A stretch of 35,609 nucleotides of DNA, from positions 1 through 35,609 of the forward strand of contig JAPEVF010000469.1 in assembly GCA_029747585.1 (NCBI GenBank), written 5' to 3'. Positions 1-10,874 of the stretch are shown here, one piece after another. How positions within the stretch are numbered: the stretch's first letter is position 1; each line of letters begins with the position of its first letter. The stretch comes from Pleurotus djamor (Eukaryota; Basidiomycota; Agaricomycetes; Agaricales; Pleurotaceae). The notes under the pieces are model-generated. The model made no database searches and was not told the DNA's origin. It worked only from the letters and a program-made list of their open reading frames with translations. A program made the position numbers and the translations under genes.

Positions 1-392
1 GAGCGAATGCCATTCTTGGGACATGGAACCAGATCATATTGATTGCGTGTATGACCGCGCCACCTGAACGCAGCGACGGCTTTGCCAATGTCCTCGAGCG
101 GTGCATAGAGTTCATCTTCTAACCCCTTCCCCGCAGTAGGCGTAGTCATGAACTTGGCGAAACGAAGCTTCTTTCCAGTGCGGTGCATGAGGTGTGATTT
201 GACAGCTTGAGTAACGAATCCGTCGACGACCTTGTCGTCAGGTTTGTCCGGAAGGTAGGCCTCGATAAAGCTCGCCAACGGAACGATGGACACCTCTCCG
301 TCCATCTCGGCAGCAATCTCAGGGCGTACGTGTGCAATTCCAGCAGTACCTGCGTTGCTACGAACAGTGCGAGGGGTCTGTTTTCTATTCAT
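1..392 (-). CDS. FunK1-like fungal protein kinase, N-terminal fragment (partial)
   Basis: The reading frame is open from an ATG at 392 to the window edge, about 130 residues, so the gene continues outside. The visible part includes VPLASFIEAYLPDKPDD, KKLRFAKFMTTP and GLEDELYAPLEDIGKAV. This order (an FhxxYLP segment, then a short basic/aromatic stretch, then an E-x-x-x-Y-x-P-L helix) resembles the region before the kinase fold in fungal-type (FunK1) kinase-like proteins of mushrooms. The kinase core lies outside the window, so catalytic residues cannot be checked. The assignment rests on pattern memory only. It could instead be another lineage-specific protein with the same leader. It is transcribed away from the cluster and probably marks its left boundary. 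Confidence 0.45.
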   Translation of the reverse strand, partial: MNRKQTPRTVRSNAGTAGIAHVRPEIAAEMDGEVSIVPLASFIEAYLPDKPDDKVVDGFVTQAVKSHLMHRTGKKLRFAKFMTTPTAGKGLEDELYAPLEDIGKAVAAFRWRGHTRNQYDLVPCPKNGIR

Positions 393-1274
393 CGGCTTCA
401 AGTCAGCTTACACAGTTAAATTAAGCATACATTACACGACGTACGGCAGCCGTGGTCGATGATGACCATTTGGGGTTTCGGGACTGTAGAGATGTCATGA
501 ATAACTCATATGAAGTTATCAGAAGCCAACTTACATGGCGTTAGACGACATTGAAGTTGATGGTGATGATGGTGGAGGACGAAGAGTGGTTGTGGCGCAA
601 CACGATCGAGTGTTCTGACCATATTGGGCTATTTGTATGTGTTGTGCCGCTCAGAACTCACGTGTGCGCACCATTGTTCCTCCCCTATTCTGACATTCTA
701 CTGATCGTGTGAATCTATCTTCCCACAGTCACCCACAATCAAAGTTTCAGACTCTTCTTTGACTTTCCTCGCTACTTTCCCGGATCTCTGAAACGCGTTT
801 GCGGACTTCGTCCGTAGTGGAACCAGTGGTGTCTCGAACTGCGTTTTGGACTCGCCAGGAGCTGTGATCACCATCATTACCTTCATCGTTGACAACTTGT
901 AACCCTTTTATCGATTCTTCCCTATGTAGTGTGCACACGGAGTCCGCGAAACCCCTCCAGCGGCATCGTAGGTTTCGAAAGCCAGGACGCTCTTCTTTCT
1001 GACCATTGGCCAATACCTTCCATCAATGCCAGCAATGGAGTAATCAAACATCGCATTCACTTACTTGAACTCAGAAGAGTCGCAAGGAGAAAATCCTGGC
1101 TCAGGCATCCCTCAAACCAGTATCTAACCACCCACACATGATGCCCAAGTGGCCACGACTCGTGAGCATAGCGTCACAGTTCCTCGTGCCGCTTATATAT
1201 TCGCTCCATGGGCGGAAGCTGCCAGTGACACTCTCATCAGCAATCTTCAAAGTTATATTCTCAATCACTCGTCA
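393..1274. other. Intergenic region, divergent promoter (FunK1-like / DUF6533 no.1)
   Basis: No gene is supported in these 880 bases. Short open frames on both strands lack any family resemblance or splice partners. The right end carries a TATA-like element (see 1193-1200). A short upstream ATG at 1208 opens a frame that closes after six codons, before the DUF6533 start. Confidence 0.5.
1193..1200 (+). promoter_or_regulatory. TATA-like box of DUF6533 no.1
   Basis: TTATATAT lies 75-82 nt upstream of the proposed ATG at 1275, a usual distance for fungal core promoters. Seen in sequence; function inferred. Confidence 0.4.
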
Positions 1275-3013
1275 ATGTCAGACCCACTCATCCAGTCAGT
1301 TATCTCTTTGGGCTTTGATCTGTGAGTTTTGCCTTCTGCGATCACGGATATATCCCTTCTGATTTTCGGACGCAGTTGGGCAATGAAAGTAAGGCATCTG
1401 CCCACCAAGCGATTATTTCAATCCTTTTAAAGGACCCTCGCGTACCCGGTAGCTGTATTGGGTTTCCGTCTCATCGCTCTGGGTCTACGACTATTTCCTG
1501 ACATTGGAAATGGAGGTATCATCAAGCCTTTTTCTTGATTGACGAGTTACGTGGGTCTAATCTCTCCCATAGGTGAAATATGCATGGGCAGGGAGAAAGA
1601 CCCCAGGTCAGTAAGGCGCTTTCCCCACCCTCTATTCCACAGCTCACGAACATCGGGCTAGTATTTTGGCTATTTATCTTGGTATTCACCGTCCTCTTCG
1701 CAACTTCATGGTGCCTAATCAGTTTCTAGAACCGATATCTGGCTCCGGTCTTCATTATTACCCACAGTTTAGGTAGGCGCAATCTGGGTCTACGCCCTAT
1801 GTGTCGGTCCTGGTGTATACTGACAACACTTCGACAGGCGACTTCCTAGCATCCTTCGATAGTAATGTGAGCTGCTCCCAGATAACCCTTCGCCTCGAGC
1901 AACTGAGTCCCCGGTCTTCTCCCATTTGACTTGAAATAGGTGTGAGTCTGCGATCAATTGCTAGTTTCCCTGTCGCTTATCAGTAATTCGTACTAAGGTG
2001 TTCGCGATACGGGGTGATGCAATATATGGAAACGATGCTACTGACATTTACAGCCGAAGCTTTCTTGGCTTTACGGTAAGGGCCACTTTTTATCCGCATA
2101 CACGGCCTCAAATCCTCAATATGCCCCAGAGTATACGCAGTACTGCAAGGCTCCAAATCCGTCTTGTTCAGCGCATCCGCCGTTATTCTCTGCCAGTGGG
2201 CCATCATTCTCTACGCCGTTGCGCAGCCATCAAAAGCAACTTCCCAAATCGCGGTACTACTCCCTCCTGAACTCACTCTCGAGCTGCCACCGCTGCCAAC
2301 GATTGACCCTTTTCATGGTGCGTGGAATAATCAATCATAACATGTCAACTTGAGTCTAATATAGTACCATCTGACATCGTTCAGTATGCTTGATTATGTC
2401 GACTTTACCAAATGGCGCCTCGCTGGTCGAAGCGTTCCTCTACCTCTCACTCACCTTCGACTCTGTCGCATTTATTTGTATACTTGGAGTGACTATCTCC
2501 GCCGCAAGGGATCACTACTTTACGGAGCTTTTTCGAGTCCTCCAGAGAGACGGAGTGATCTACTTCTTCGTCCTGTTCTCCTCCAACTTGACGTGGCTGC
2601 TTCTTGCGTTGTACGGACGCGTAAGTTAAGCCTCTAGAATAAGTATTTTCAAATTTCCATGCTAATCTAAGTATACCATTAGCCCGGCCTGAAAGCCTTG
2701 CATAACCAGTGAGTCGCCTTGAATCCTTCACCCGGACATGCAGCTTATCCCTTTCAAAAGACCAGCGATGATGTTCGTAGAAAGTCCGATGCATCTAAGA
2801 ACTGTGTTTCTGATCCACTCGCTCAGAATTTCCTCTATTATGATCAACAGAATTACACTGAACCTCAGAGAAGCCACAACACGGGACAGTGTTCACTGGG
2901 GTATTGATACATTTCGACGAATTGACAACATCGTGGATGACGGACTGACACTACTGGGGGAAATTCCCCTTCAATTTGCGTCAAGGTCTTTTGACCAAGA
3001 GGATGTGCTCTAG
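1275..3013 (+). CDS. DUF6533 multi-pass membrane protein no.1
   Basis: This is a spliced gene for a seven-helix membrane protein of the basidiomycete DUF6533 family, function unknown. The start at 1275 gives MSDPLIQSVISLGF. After two short introns comes the family signature VYDYFLTLEMEVKYAW (D-Y-x-L-T...E-V...W). Further on are METMLLTFTAEAFLALR, then VYAV, then a loop ending near LPPLPTIDPFH. The long exon at about 2390-2629 holds FDSVAFICILGVTI and RDGVIYFFVLFSSNLTW. The final exon carries the family end INRITLNLREATTRD and a hydrophilic tail. Joins around 1690-2000 are uncertain: the expected FxxNRYxxP helix reads FWLFILVFTVLFATS, and a nearby frame gives a YSP sequence instead, so a small lesion is possible. 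It is clearly more diverged than DUF6533 no.2 and no.3, which resemble each other closely. It sits upstream of UbiA no.1 on the same strand. Confidence 0.75.
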
Positions 3014-4677
3014 CTCTCCCCTCAGTTTACTAGTTAAACCAAGGACCAAGCCCTTCGACTCATTTTTATTTCTCCTTAAACAGGGGTGGTAAAACAGGGG
3101 TCCGGACGTTCAGACGCTCGAGTGTTGCCATACTAAACGTTGACAAACGGACATAGGCGCCAACTTGCCACTATGTTCGTTCACTTCCTTTGACTTTGGC
3201 CAGGCTTTTACTTACTTCCTCGACTCACTCGCAACACCAGTCATGCGCGTAGCATTCAAATATACCTACTCTCCAATGTTGCCGCCTCTCAGAATAGCCT
3301 CTCAAACTTCTGCACAGCGTCGTGGCTCTCGGTTTGCTCTCGGTCACATGTTGCCATCAAATCGCCATCTTTGTATTCAACAGCCTCAGGGCATGGTTGA
3401 ACGTCGTCCTCATTCGTAAGCTTAAAGTATCCGCTGTAGATCTTTATCAAGCCCGTATGAATGACTACGGAGTGGGAGACTGCTACGTAGCGCACGTGCA
3501 AAACCGGATAGGACAAGCCTCTGCATCCCAGGCGACTTGATATCGCCAATGAAGCGACACCTCTCCGCCATTTTAAGTCTTCCATCACGAGAGAATCTTC
3601 TTATGGGCGCACCGAACAGACGTTCAATAAACCAACTCATACATAAATTACTCACGGAAGGAACAGCGATGAACGCGGAACACGGTGGGCGTTGGTCTGA
3701 GTGCCTGATTTTTCTACAGCCCGACTACGGCCACACCTTTCTACTGCCCTAGGTCATACCCGACATGGCATTTGGCCCACGTCCTGTGCCATAAAATTAG
3801 GTTCGTCTCCCACACCTGATCCTGTCACTGATCTAATCAAAATGCCGTCGACTGCGTTCATTGTAACGTCGTGTCATTTCTTCTAAATTTACAGTACGCA
3901 AAGGTGTGAGAATTACTCACTCACGGCAGTTGATAGCTCAGGTATGCACACCATCCTGAGACCTCCGTCGGCTCACTTCTGAATAGTATCCGCTCCCTTA
4001 GAGTGGTGTGCGATCGGGATGGCGCTATTCATTTAAGTACCCTATCGCTCGAATCCCGCATAGTGGCACTGCTATGACAAGATATATTCTCTCATTAATC
4101 CACACGAGGCCGCCGGATGGAAGACGCAATCCCTTCCATTGCTTCTTGCATATTTGTACTATTGCAGCAACATGACAGTGCGCACTCTTCGTCTGACCTG
4201 CCGCTTCGCCTTCGGCGGCATTTCTCGCCGTCTCAACGACAGCTCTACTTTGCTGTTGAACTTGACCCATTAACGTGTCAACTCAAACGGTTACGCTTTA
4301 CGCCTAAGTCGCATTCTTATTTTTTCTACCTGTCTTGAACCTGACGGCGATAAAATCAGAGAAGCATGATCCGGTTACTTCGCGGAGACCATCATACGAC
4401 TCCTGCACTTTCTCATTCCTCTCCCAGAATCATGGTCGATTCCTCTTTGAAAGCCGGGGTATATGTAAATGGCGCTGTTGCTGATTAGCCGAGATCACTG
4501 GCAGACTCCTGAGACAAGCCAACCAGTTTCGTGGGCTCCCCCACTAGCTTCCATCTCGAAATCAGAAGTAGGTCCAGCCCAAAAATTGCGAATAGCGAAC
4601 TGACTAACACAATCTCACACTTCATAAGCCCTTTATAAGATGTTGACTTTGACCACTCCTTCAACCGATTGGCTGCC
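3014..4677. other. Intergenic region, 1.66 kb, no supported gene
   Basis: No confident gene. A stretch at about 3320-3670 (+) encodes short hydrophobic and amphipathic pieces (for example VTCCHQIAIFVF, INQLIHKLLTEGTA) that vaguely recall DUF6534-type membrane proteins, but stops and missing splice sites prevent any model. It may be a decayed gene. The last 50 bases hold the UbiA no.1 TATA-like element. Confidence 0.4.
4632..4639 (+). promoter_or_regulatory. TATA-like box of UbiA no.1
   Basis: TTTATAAG lies 39-46 nt upstream of the ATG at 4678. The close spacing implies a very short 5' leader. It also argues against the ATG at 4640, whose frame does not join the conserved PYAQLARLHYF segment. 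Confidence 0.4.
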
Positions 4678-5871
4678 ATGTATCAAAGCCAAAGGATGCA
4701 AGCACTCGTCGCTCCTCTTGTCCCATATGCCCAACTCGCAAGACTGCATTATTTTGACGGCCCCAATATTTTCTTCTGGTCATCAGGTTGGTCACATCCA
4801 TCTGTTGTATGGTCGCATGCTGAGTGAATGGCAGTTCTTGGGACGATGCTGGCAGGTATCGAAATTCGTCTCCCATACTCGCGGTTATTGGGTCATATCG
4901 CGATCCAACTTCTGGCAAGCATCATACTTCATGGCGCTGGCTCTACGTGGGACGACGTCTGCGACAGGAACATCGATGCGCAAGTTGGTAAGGTGTAACC
5001 CATTGATTCACACTTGCCTCTTCCTCATTTACCGTTTTCAGAGCGAACGAAAGGCCGCCCCTTGGTAGTGGGTGCAGCATCCCTCCAGGGCGCCATTATC
5101 TTCGCGTCCCTCCAGTTCTCGGTTCTTGTAGAGCTGCTTCGACGGAGCAATAGAATCACGTAAGTCCTCTGGTCCAGGAACTTTCAAGCTCTAACCGATA
5201 ATCCAGGTTGGCCATAGGACTCGTTGGCATCCTTTGTGTACTCCTTTATCCCTTCATGAAGAGGTTTACTTACTGGCCTCAAGCGTGGTTGGGTACGACT
5301 CGGGTTCACCCTCAGTGATTCCTCTGCATGACTACTTACGAACGCTCGCATCAGGTGTAACCATCGCAATATACACACTTTGTGCGTATACGTCCATCAC
5401 TGGGTTTCTCAGCAAAGCCTCCCCAGCCGCCCTGCTTCTCGCTGGTACCGTCTGGTGAGATGAGTTCTCGTCAAATGCCTGCTGAAATGGTCTCTGACAA
5501 CTGGGGAAATTAGCTGGTGTATATACTATGATACGATCTATGGCGCCATGGATATTGAGGACGACTTACTCATTGGGGTGAAATCTACGGCCATCCTATT
5601 CGGGGCTAATATCCGCCCTAACCTAGCCGTTTTTTCAACGGGCTACGTCGTTTCCTTGCTGATGATCGGTCTGCTGCTGAACACTACGCTATGGTTCTAC
5701 GTGTTCGCAGTCCTTGGGCCCATCTTGCATTTCGTATGGCAGCTGTCCACAGTCGACTTTTCCAGAAAGTCAAGCTGCGCCATCACCTTCCGGAGGAATG
5801 CTTCGCAACTAGGGTGCCTCGTTTGGTTGGGATTCCTCACCGCGTACGCTCAAATCCAGACCGATGACTGA
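4678..5871 (+). CDS. UbiA-family prenyltransferase no.1
   Basis: Six exons (4678-4786, 4835-4987, 5042-5159, 5207-5292, 5355-5454, 5514-5871) join exactly in frame to 307 aa, a normal length for the family. UbiA enzymes move a prenyl group from a diphosphate donor to an acceptor (usually aromatic) inside a membrane, with Mg2+ held by two Asp-rich motifs. Motif 1 reads GSTWDDVCDRNIDAQVERT and motif 2 reads YDTIYGAMDIEDDLLIGVKS; the RPL and KST contacts are also kept. The first Asn of the usual NDxxDxxxD is Asp here. The usual YAxQD of COQ2-type enzymes is YGAMD. There are about eight to nine hydrophobic helices. Start chosen because it is the first ATG in the conserved frame. It converges on O-methyltransferase no.1. 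A UbiA-type terpene cyclase is an alternative reading. Confidence 0.9.
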
Positions 5872-6584
5872 AGGCTTCAGGAACACTTGTGCTAGCACGG
5901 TCATCTTCCTATGGGTATTTTGAGCATTTGTATCTCATGAGTTTGTGTGCGAGAATATGAAATAAATATAGATGCACAAAAGGCCACTTCCAAACAGCCT
6001 TTGTTGAAATAGTTACTACATTGTTGCAGTGAAGCTTTATGACTCGCCAAGAAAACTCTACCACTGAGCACCCGACCGAGGCTTGCTGAAGACTTGAGCG
6101 ATGGCGCCAGCGAGTGCCCTTTCCCGACTAAGGCACGAATCTAATAACAGCCTACACATTCCAAGCACATTCTGTCAAAGCGCACGACCGTTGATAGATA
6201 CCGAAAGGAAGCCTTGCCCGAAGTCAGAAACTGTCGAACCAGTCTTCTTTCCATTCCCTTGGGTCATCACAAGGCTAATCGCTAAGTACTCTAATTTTAT
6301 TCTAGGGTGGTTTCGGGACTAGCCGCTTGCGTGCGGTATTGTACCACGACGAGTGCGGTCACTAAGAATAAGACTTGAAAACAGGTGCCTGGATATTTTG
6401 GGTTTATCGCGCAAATTGAAAGTAGTTTGTCATGCCAGAGAACGATGTTCATATTATTGTTTCGAATGGACGTTGGTACAAAGAAGTTAGGTAGAACCCG
6501 TAGCATCTATTGAGAATGGGCTTCAGCCGAAAAGCAAAACAATCTCTGGATGAGATTCTTCGCGCTGAGCGGTGGCTTTGATTG
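5872..6584. other. Convergent 3' region, UbiA no.1 / OMT no.1
   Basis: About 0.7 kb between two facing genes, with no supported coding region. It holds the UbiA no.1 polyadenylation-like signal at 5961. Confidence 0.5.
5961..5966 (+). terminator. Polyadenylation-like signal AATAAA
   Basis: AATAAA lies 90 nt after the UbiA no.1 stop codon. In fungi this hexamer is only a weak predictor of the 3' end. Confidence 0.35.
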
Positions 6585-8540
6585 TCAGATAGGCACGGCC
6601 AAAATTTGCGAGTGTAGAGAACCAGGGATGGGGAACACTTGGACGATCTTCCACCCCGCCGCCTGGGTTAATTCGACCCAAGTACCAATGGTTCTTTCCT
6701 CTCCGCCAACTCCGGTATACATCTATGGCGCATGAGAATGGGCTGCGGAACCGTGGAGGAAGAAGCTTACCTGTAGGTCACCGATATACGCGATGGCGTT
6801 TGCCTTCCCAAGGTTGGCAAGAAGGGGCTTGGGGGGTTCTAATTGTTGCGCTCCGGGAATCGACTGGGCCGCGGCGCCTGCGTCCTTATCTACGCAGGCA
6901 TAGGGTACGACCTATTCCAACATTATTTCTCTATCAGCAATCAAAGATCGTGGGATCACACCTGCTCAATCAAGAGAAGTTTGGTGGTTGGCGTCGCAGC
7001 TTTGCGCAGTTGGCTAAGAATTTGAGTGGACTTGGTCTTGCCATAGTCATGGCAGACCATACGGCAGATGAATACACCTGCGTTCTTCACCACTTGGGGA
7101 GTGAAGAAATCGTGGGCTGATCGGATGGTGAGCAAAATTCACAGGACTAGACACTGAAGTATGATACCTTGGAGTTGGACAGAGCCATCGGTGAGCGCAG
7201 ACGGGAGCGCGGCTTTCCAGTGCTGGCAACGGTTTAGCTTGCGTTCAGTATCGGGGGATAGACATGGGGAAACGTACCTGTGTCGCCTGATCGATAACTA
7301 ATGGTCGATCTTGTACGATATATTTTAGATGTTTGTGTTCTTGGGCAATCTTCATGGTGGTATGACCAAGACCACCACCAACATCGACGACAACGGTGTC
7401 CTTGGGGAGATCACCCCATTTGAAACCTACAGGTAGCGAAGTTACGCGGCGGGTCCGAATATTGTTTCCGAATTCGTACCCATATGGATAGCATTGGGGG
7501 GATCGGCCTTGGAAGATCCTTCCATGGCGGCAGCGAATCGCTTGAGGCGATGTTCATTTCCAGGTTCCTCGAACCATTCCCAACATGGCTTATTGCTCTT
7601 GAAGGCGAACTGGAGTCACAGAAGATGGTCAGATTGGCCCAGTCGTTCGGAGACATATTCACCATCATGGGTGAATCTTCGGGTGCTTCAGAGGTTGACT
7701 TCTTCCGATCTAAGAGGACTTCTGTGAGGTACGCTGAGCCCTTGAGCATCTCGTCCCCACTGGATTGATACTTCAGCCGTGTGTTTCACAAATACAAGAG
7801 GAGCATTACCTATGCTCTATTAAGGCACTGATCCCAGGTGTGCCGACGTGCTTGTTGACAGGACTGGGATGGCATAAGTAAAATGAAGGCTAGCCGAAAG
7901 CACACCAAGACTTACTCAGCTTGAATTTCCTTGACCGATTTCATAGTATCCATCATCGACGACAACCTGTTGTTGGCGAAGACATCCGGGGTGACTTCTT
8001 TGAAGACGTGATGAGTCGCAAGGGTTCGTAGCACTCGAGCTGCATACTTTGTGAGTTCAAGGTGGCTACGGACAGAGATGACAGAACCCACTGATGATGA
8101 TGGGATCCATCCCGTTCTGTGCAGCAATCGCCTTTGCGTGAAGTCCGTCGGGATTTTCCCTTAAAATTTCGACGACGTTGCTCTCAACCGCAGCACGAAG
8201 GGCCGAGGAGAGGTGAAACTACACAAGTGGAGACGATTAGTGTGGCCAGGGAGCATAGGAAGGTTGCAAAACCCACTCCTCCGACAACGTCGTACAGCGT
8301 GAGGACGGGGACCTTGACGGTGGCGCCCAGCTGCGCACAGGCGGCCACGATGATCATAGACGCTTGGACAGCTTCGGGAGATAATGACAATTGCTCGGAG
8401 GCGGTGGTTGGATTGAAGGGAGCGTCCAGGGAAGGGTACTCCAGCCCGGCTTTCTCAAATGCCGCATCGATTTGGCCAACGGACTCTGAGATGAGATTGG
8501 AGAGTTGACGGAGAGGAGAAATGCGGTTTGCACTAGCCAT
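6585..8540 (-). CDS. SAM-dependent O-methyltransferase no.1
   Basis: Spliced gene of about 478 aa that I could follow from MASANRISPLRQLSNLI to the terminal QILAVPI. It transfers a methyl group from S-adenosylmethionine to a hydroxyl, as in fungal secondary-metabolite plant-type OMTs. The N-terminal half is the helical dimerisation domain (TRVLRTLATHHVFKEV, FANNRLSSMMD). The C-terminal half is a Rossmann fold with SAM motif I VVVDVGGGLGHTT (residues about 276-288). The likely catalytic His lies in CRMVCHDYG (about 356), equivalent to LHDW in the family. The end motif is GGEERTIGTWVEL. Ten short introns align with those of OMT no.2, which is plainly its paralogue. The intron after DLQ has a normal GT donor here (exon end 6771). 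It shares a divergent promoter with UbiA no.2. Confidence 0.92.
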
Positions 8541-9291
8541 GATGGTAGAGGGACTCGATGAGCAACGAATCGCCAAGGGATTTCCCTTATGTATCCACCG
8601 AGGAATTTAATTTTGATGAAGAATGACTGGGGAAAGAAAGCGAGCGCGTTGAGCAAATATGTGATGATCAGAATCAGGTATGGAACACGCACACATTCAC
8701 TCAGCAAATGGTGAGACTCTAGCCATACCAGAGCATCGTGGGATGGGTACCTCACGCTCCTTCACACAAGGCTGGGTTATTGATGACCCAACCTGTGGCA
8801 CGATGACAAGGGCGAGCTGCGTAACAGAGACTCATCAACATCAGATATCAACGCCAGACTGTATCAGCATCAACACAGAAAAGTTGGCCGTGCCCATAGG
8901 GCCTCGGCCGATGCCGAATTTTCGCACGAGCGATACTGCTTCAGCCTTTGCAACCGTGGACACAATCACCTTAGGATCACAGATCAAGTCAATACCCGTT
9001 AGCATTCTATATTCGTGCTGACATCAATACGCCGACACCCAAGCATGATTCCAAATGCTCGCTGTCAAATAATGACTCAGGTGGTCACGACCGCTCGAGC
9101 GAAGTTCCCCAAGTGTCAGATTTCTCCTGTGTGGGCCATGGGCCCGCTTAACCTACGCCCAAATATCACTGCATCATTTGATGCATATACCACTCTATGA
9201 TTTCTCGACACTCTTCATGAGGCTTATCTTGCCCCCTCGAAGCTAACTAAATTGGTATTATCCCATCTGGCGATTCTCTCTTGCAGTCACA
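8541..9291. promoter_or_regulatory. Divergent promoter, OMT no.1 / UbiA no.2
   Basis: A 751-base region between two head-to-head cluster genes, which suggests co-regulation. No coding region is supported. It contains a TCTGATCA octamer (bottom strand, 8665-8672), 125 bases upstream of the OMT no.1 start, and an imperfect palindrome near 8774 (GGGTTATTGATGACCCA). Confidence 0.5.
8665..8672 (-). promoter_or_regulatory. TCTGATSA octamer
   Basis: One of eight TCTGATSA copies in the window. It is 125-132 nt upstream of OMT no.1, nearly the same offset as the copy before OMT no.2 (124-131 nt). Function is inference only. Confidence 0.3.
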
Positions 9292-10484
9292 ATGTCCCCC
9301 TCTAAACCTCCAAAACCTTGGGTTGAGAACCTTCATCCCTCAGTCGTACCGTACGCTCAGCTCGCAAGATTACACTACTTCAACGGTCCAAACTTGTTCT
9401 TTTGGTGCTCCGGTAATCTCATATGATGTCAAAGATTGATGGTCCTCTTACGCTCGGATCCAGTGTTGGGATTGATTCTTGGAGCTGGCGAAGTCAGGCT
9501 TCCCGTTTCTGCCTTCATCAAACATATCCCTATCCACTTTGTCGCAAGCATTGTTCTCCATGGTGTTGGCTCAACCTGGGACGATATCTGTGATAGGCAC
9601 ATTGATGGTCAAGTTGGTAGGTCCTGTATTCATGCGAACGAGGTAATCACCCACATCCCCCCTCAGAACGGACGAAGAACAGACCCCTAGTGGTAGGCTC
9701 GGCATCTCTTCGAGGAGCTGTAGCTTTCGTTTTCCCGCAAGCATGGTTTCTGATTGAGTTACTACGGCTCAGTCAAACGATCACGTAGGCTATACGCCCT
9801 TATGGAGTCTGCTCAACGGACGCTGACCTAGGCCAAAACTTCTTTGAAGACTCATCATAGGATTAGCGGGGCTCTTCATCTTCGTGCCATTATACCCGTT
9901 AATGAAGCGGATAACTCACTGGCCCCAAGCGTGGCTAGGTAAGCCTCGTCGTTGTATGATGTATCTGAGGGTATTCAGTGATTGGCCCTAGGAATTACAA
10001 CGGCGATCAACACTGCGGTTGGCTATACGTCGATCACTGGGACCTTCAATTGGTCCACAGTTGGCGTCCTCTGTGTTGGGATGACATGGTGAGACTCAAA
10101 AACTCTAGGACATCTTTCGCCTCCCTGATCACAAACGTCAGCTGGTGTATCCATTACGACACGGTTTATGGTGCTATGGACATTAAAGATGATATACGAA
10201 TCGGCGTTAAGTCCACGGCGGTTCTCTTTGGAGATCACATTCGCGCTATTCTTGCGCTATTTGCGGCCGCCTTCATCATCTCATTGATCATCACAGGCAT
10301 TAATGTTGGTGCTCCGTTGGGGTACTACGCATTTGCTGTAGTCGGCTCATCTCTACATCTTGCGTGGCAGCTCCATACGGTGGACTTCGGAAGCAATTCA
10401 AGTTGCACTGCCATATTCTCCAGCAACGCGACGTCCTTAGGGTACATCCTTTGTTTGGGGTTTCTCGCGATATTACGAGTCTGA
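9292..10484 (+). CDS. UbiA-family prenyltransferase no.2
   Basis: Six-exon gene with introns at the same places as UbiA no.1, about 310 aa, complete. It starts MSPSKPPKPWVENLHPSVV before the conserved PYAQLARLHYF. Motif 1 is GSTWDDICDRHIDGQV, followed after an intron by ERTKNRPL. Motif 2 is YDTVYGAMDIKDDIRIGVKS. All Asp residues expected to bind Mg-diphosphate are present, so it should be catalytic. As in the other two copies, Asp replaces Asn at the start of motif 1 and YGAMD replaces YAxQD. The intron before LIIGLAGLF uses a late acceptor (tttgaag) that removes two in-phase stops. It faces the P450 tail to tail and OMT no.1 head to head. Confidence 0.9.
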
Positions 10485-10874
10485 GAATTAGTCGTGTACG
10501 CGATCATTCAATTTGTACCCTCTTCACAAGTTCCATGCGATGCGGCGCTGAATTCCTGTTTGTTATTCATGGCCACCAAATCGGAGTCATACTCCATAAC
10601 GACTAAGCTATTCCGACTGGCGTGCCTTCATCCAAACTCTCCTTCATACAGGAGTTTCACAAGGTGATGTGCTCGTCAAAATCGAGATCGAGTCCAATTG
10701 TGCTACTTATATTCAGGGTGACGTGGGATCGGTGATTGATAGGAACGAAGCCAAATTTCAGTAGATTCAACGATGGACTAGATCTCGGCATTCTAACTAC
10801 GCGTTTATCCATGGATCAAACTCAACGAATCCTTAGAACGCGGAACGATTTGACAACGGAAGGGGAGAGGGCGG
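10485..10874. other. Convergent 3' region, UbiA no.2 / P450
   Basis: 390 bases between two stop codons of facing genes. Nothing is recognised here. Confidence 0.5.

Noticed and set aside
3165..3900. Possible decayed DUF6534-like membrane protein
   Set aside because: Only short suggestive pieces (INQLIHKLLTEGTA and a hydrophobic stretch); stops and no workable splice sites, so no model can be supported.
6876..6899. Perfect 8-bp inverted repeat with 8-base loop (GCCTGCGT...ACGCAGGC)
   Set aside because: It lies in a conserved coding exon of OMT no.1 and is explained by the protein sequence there.
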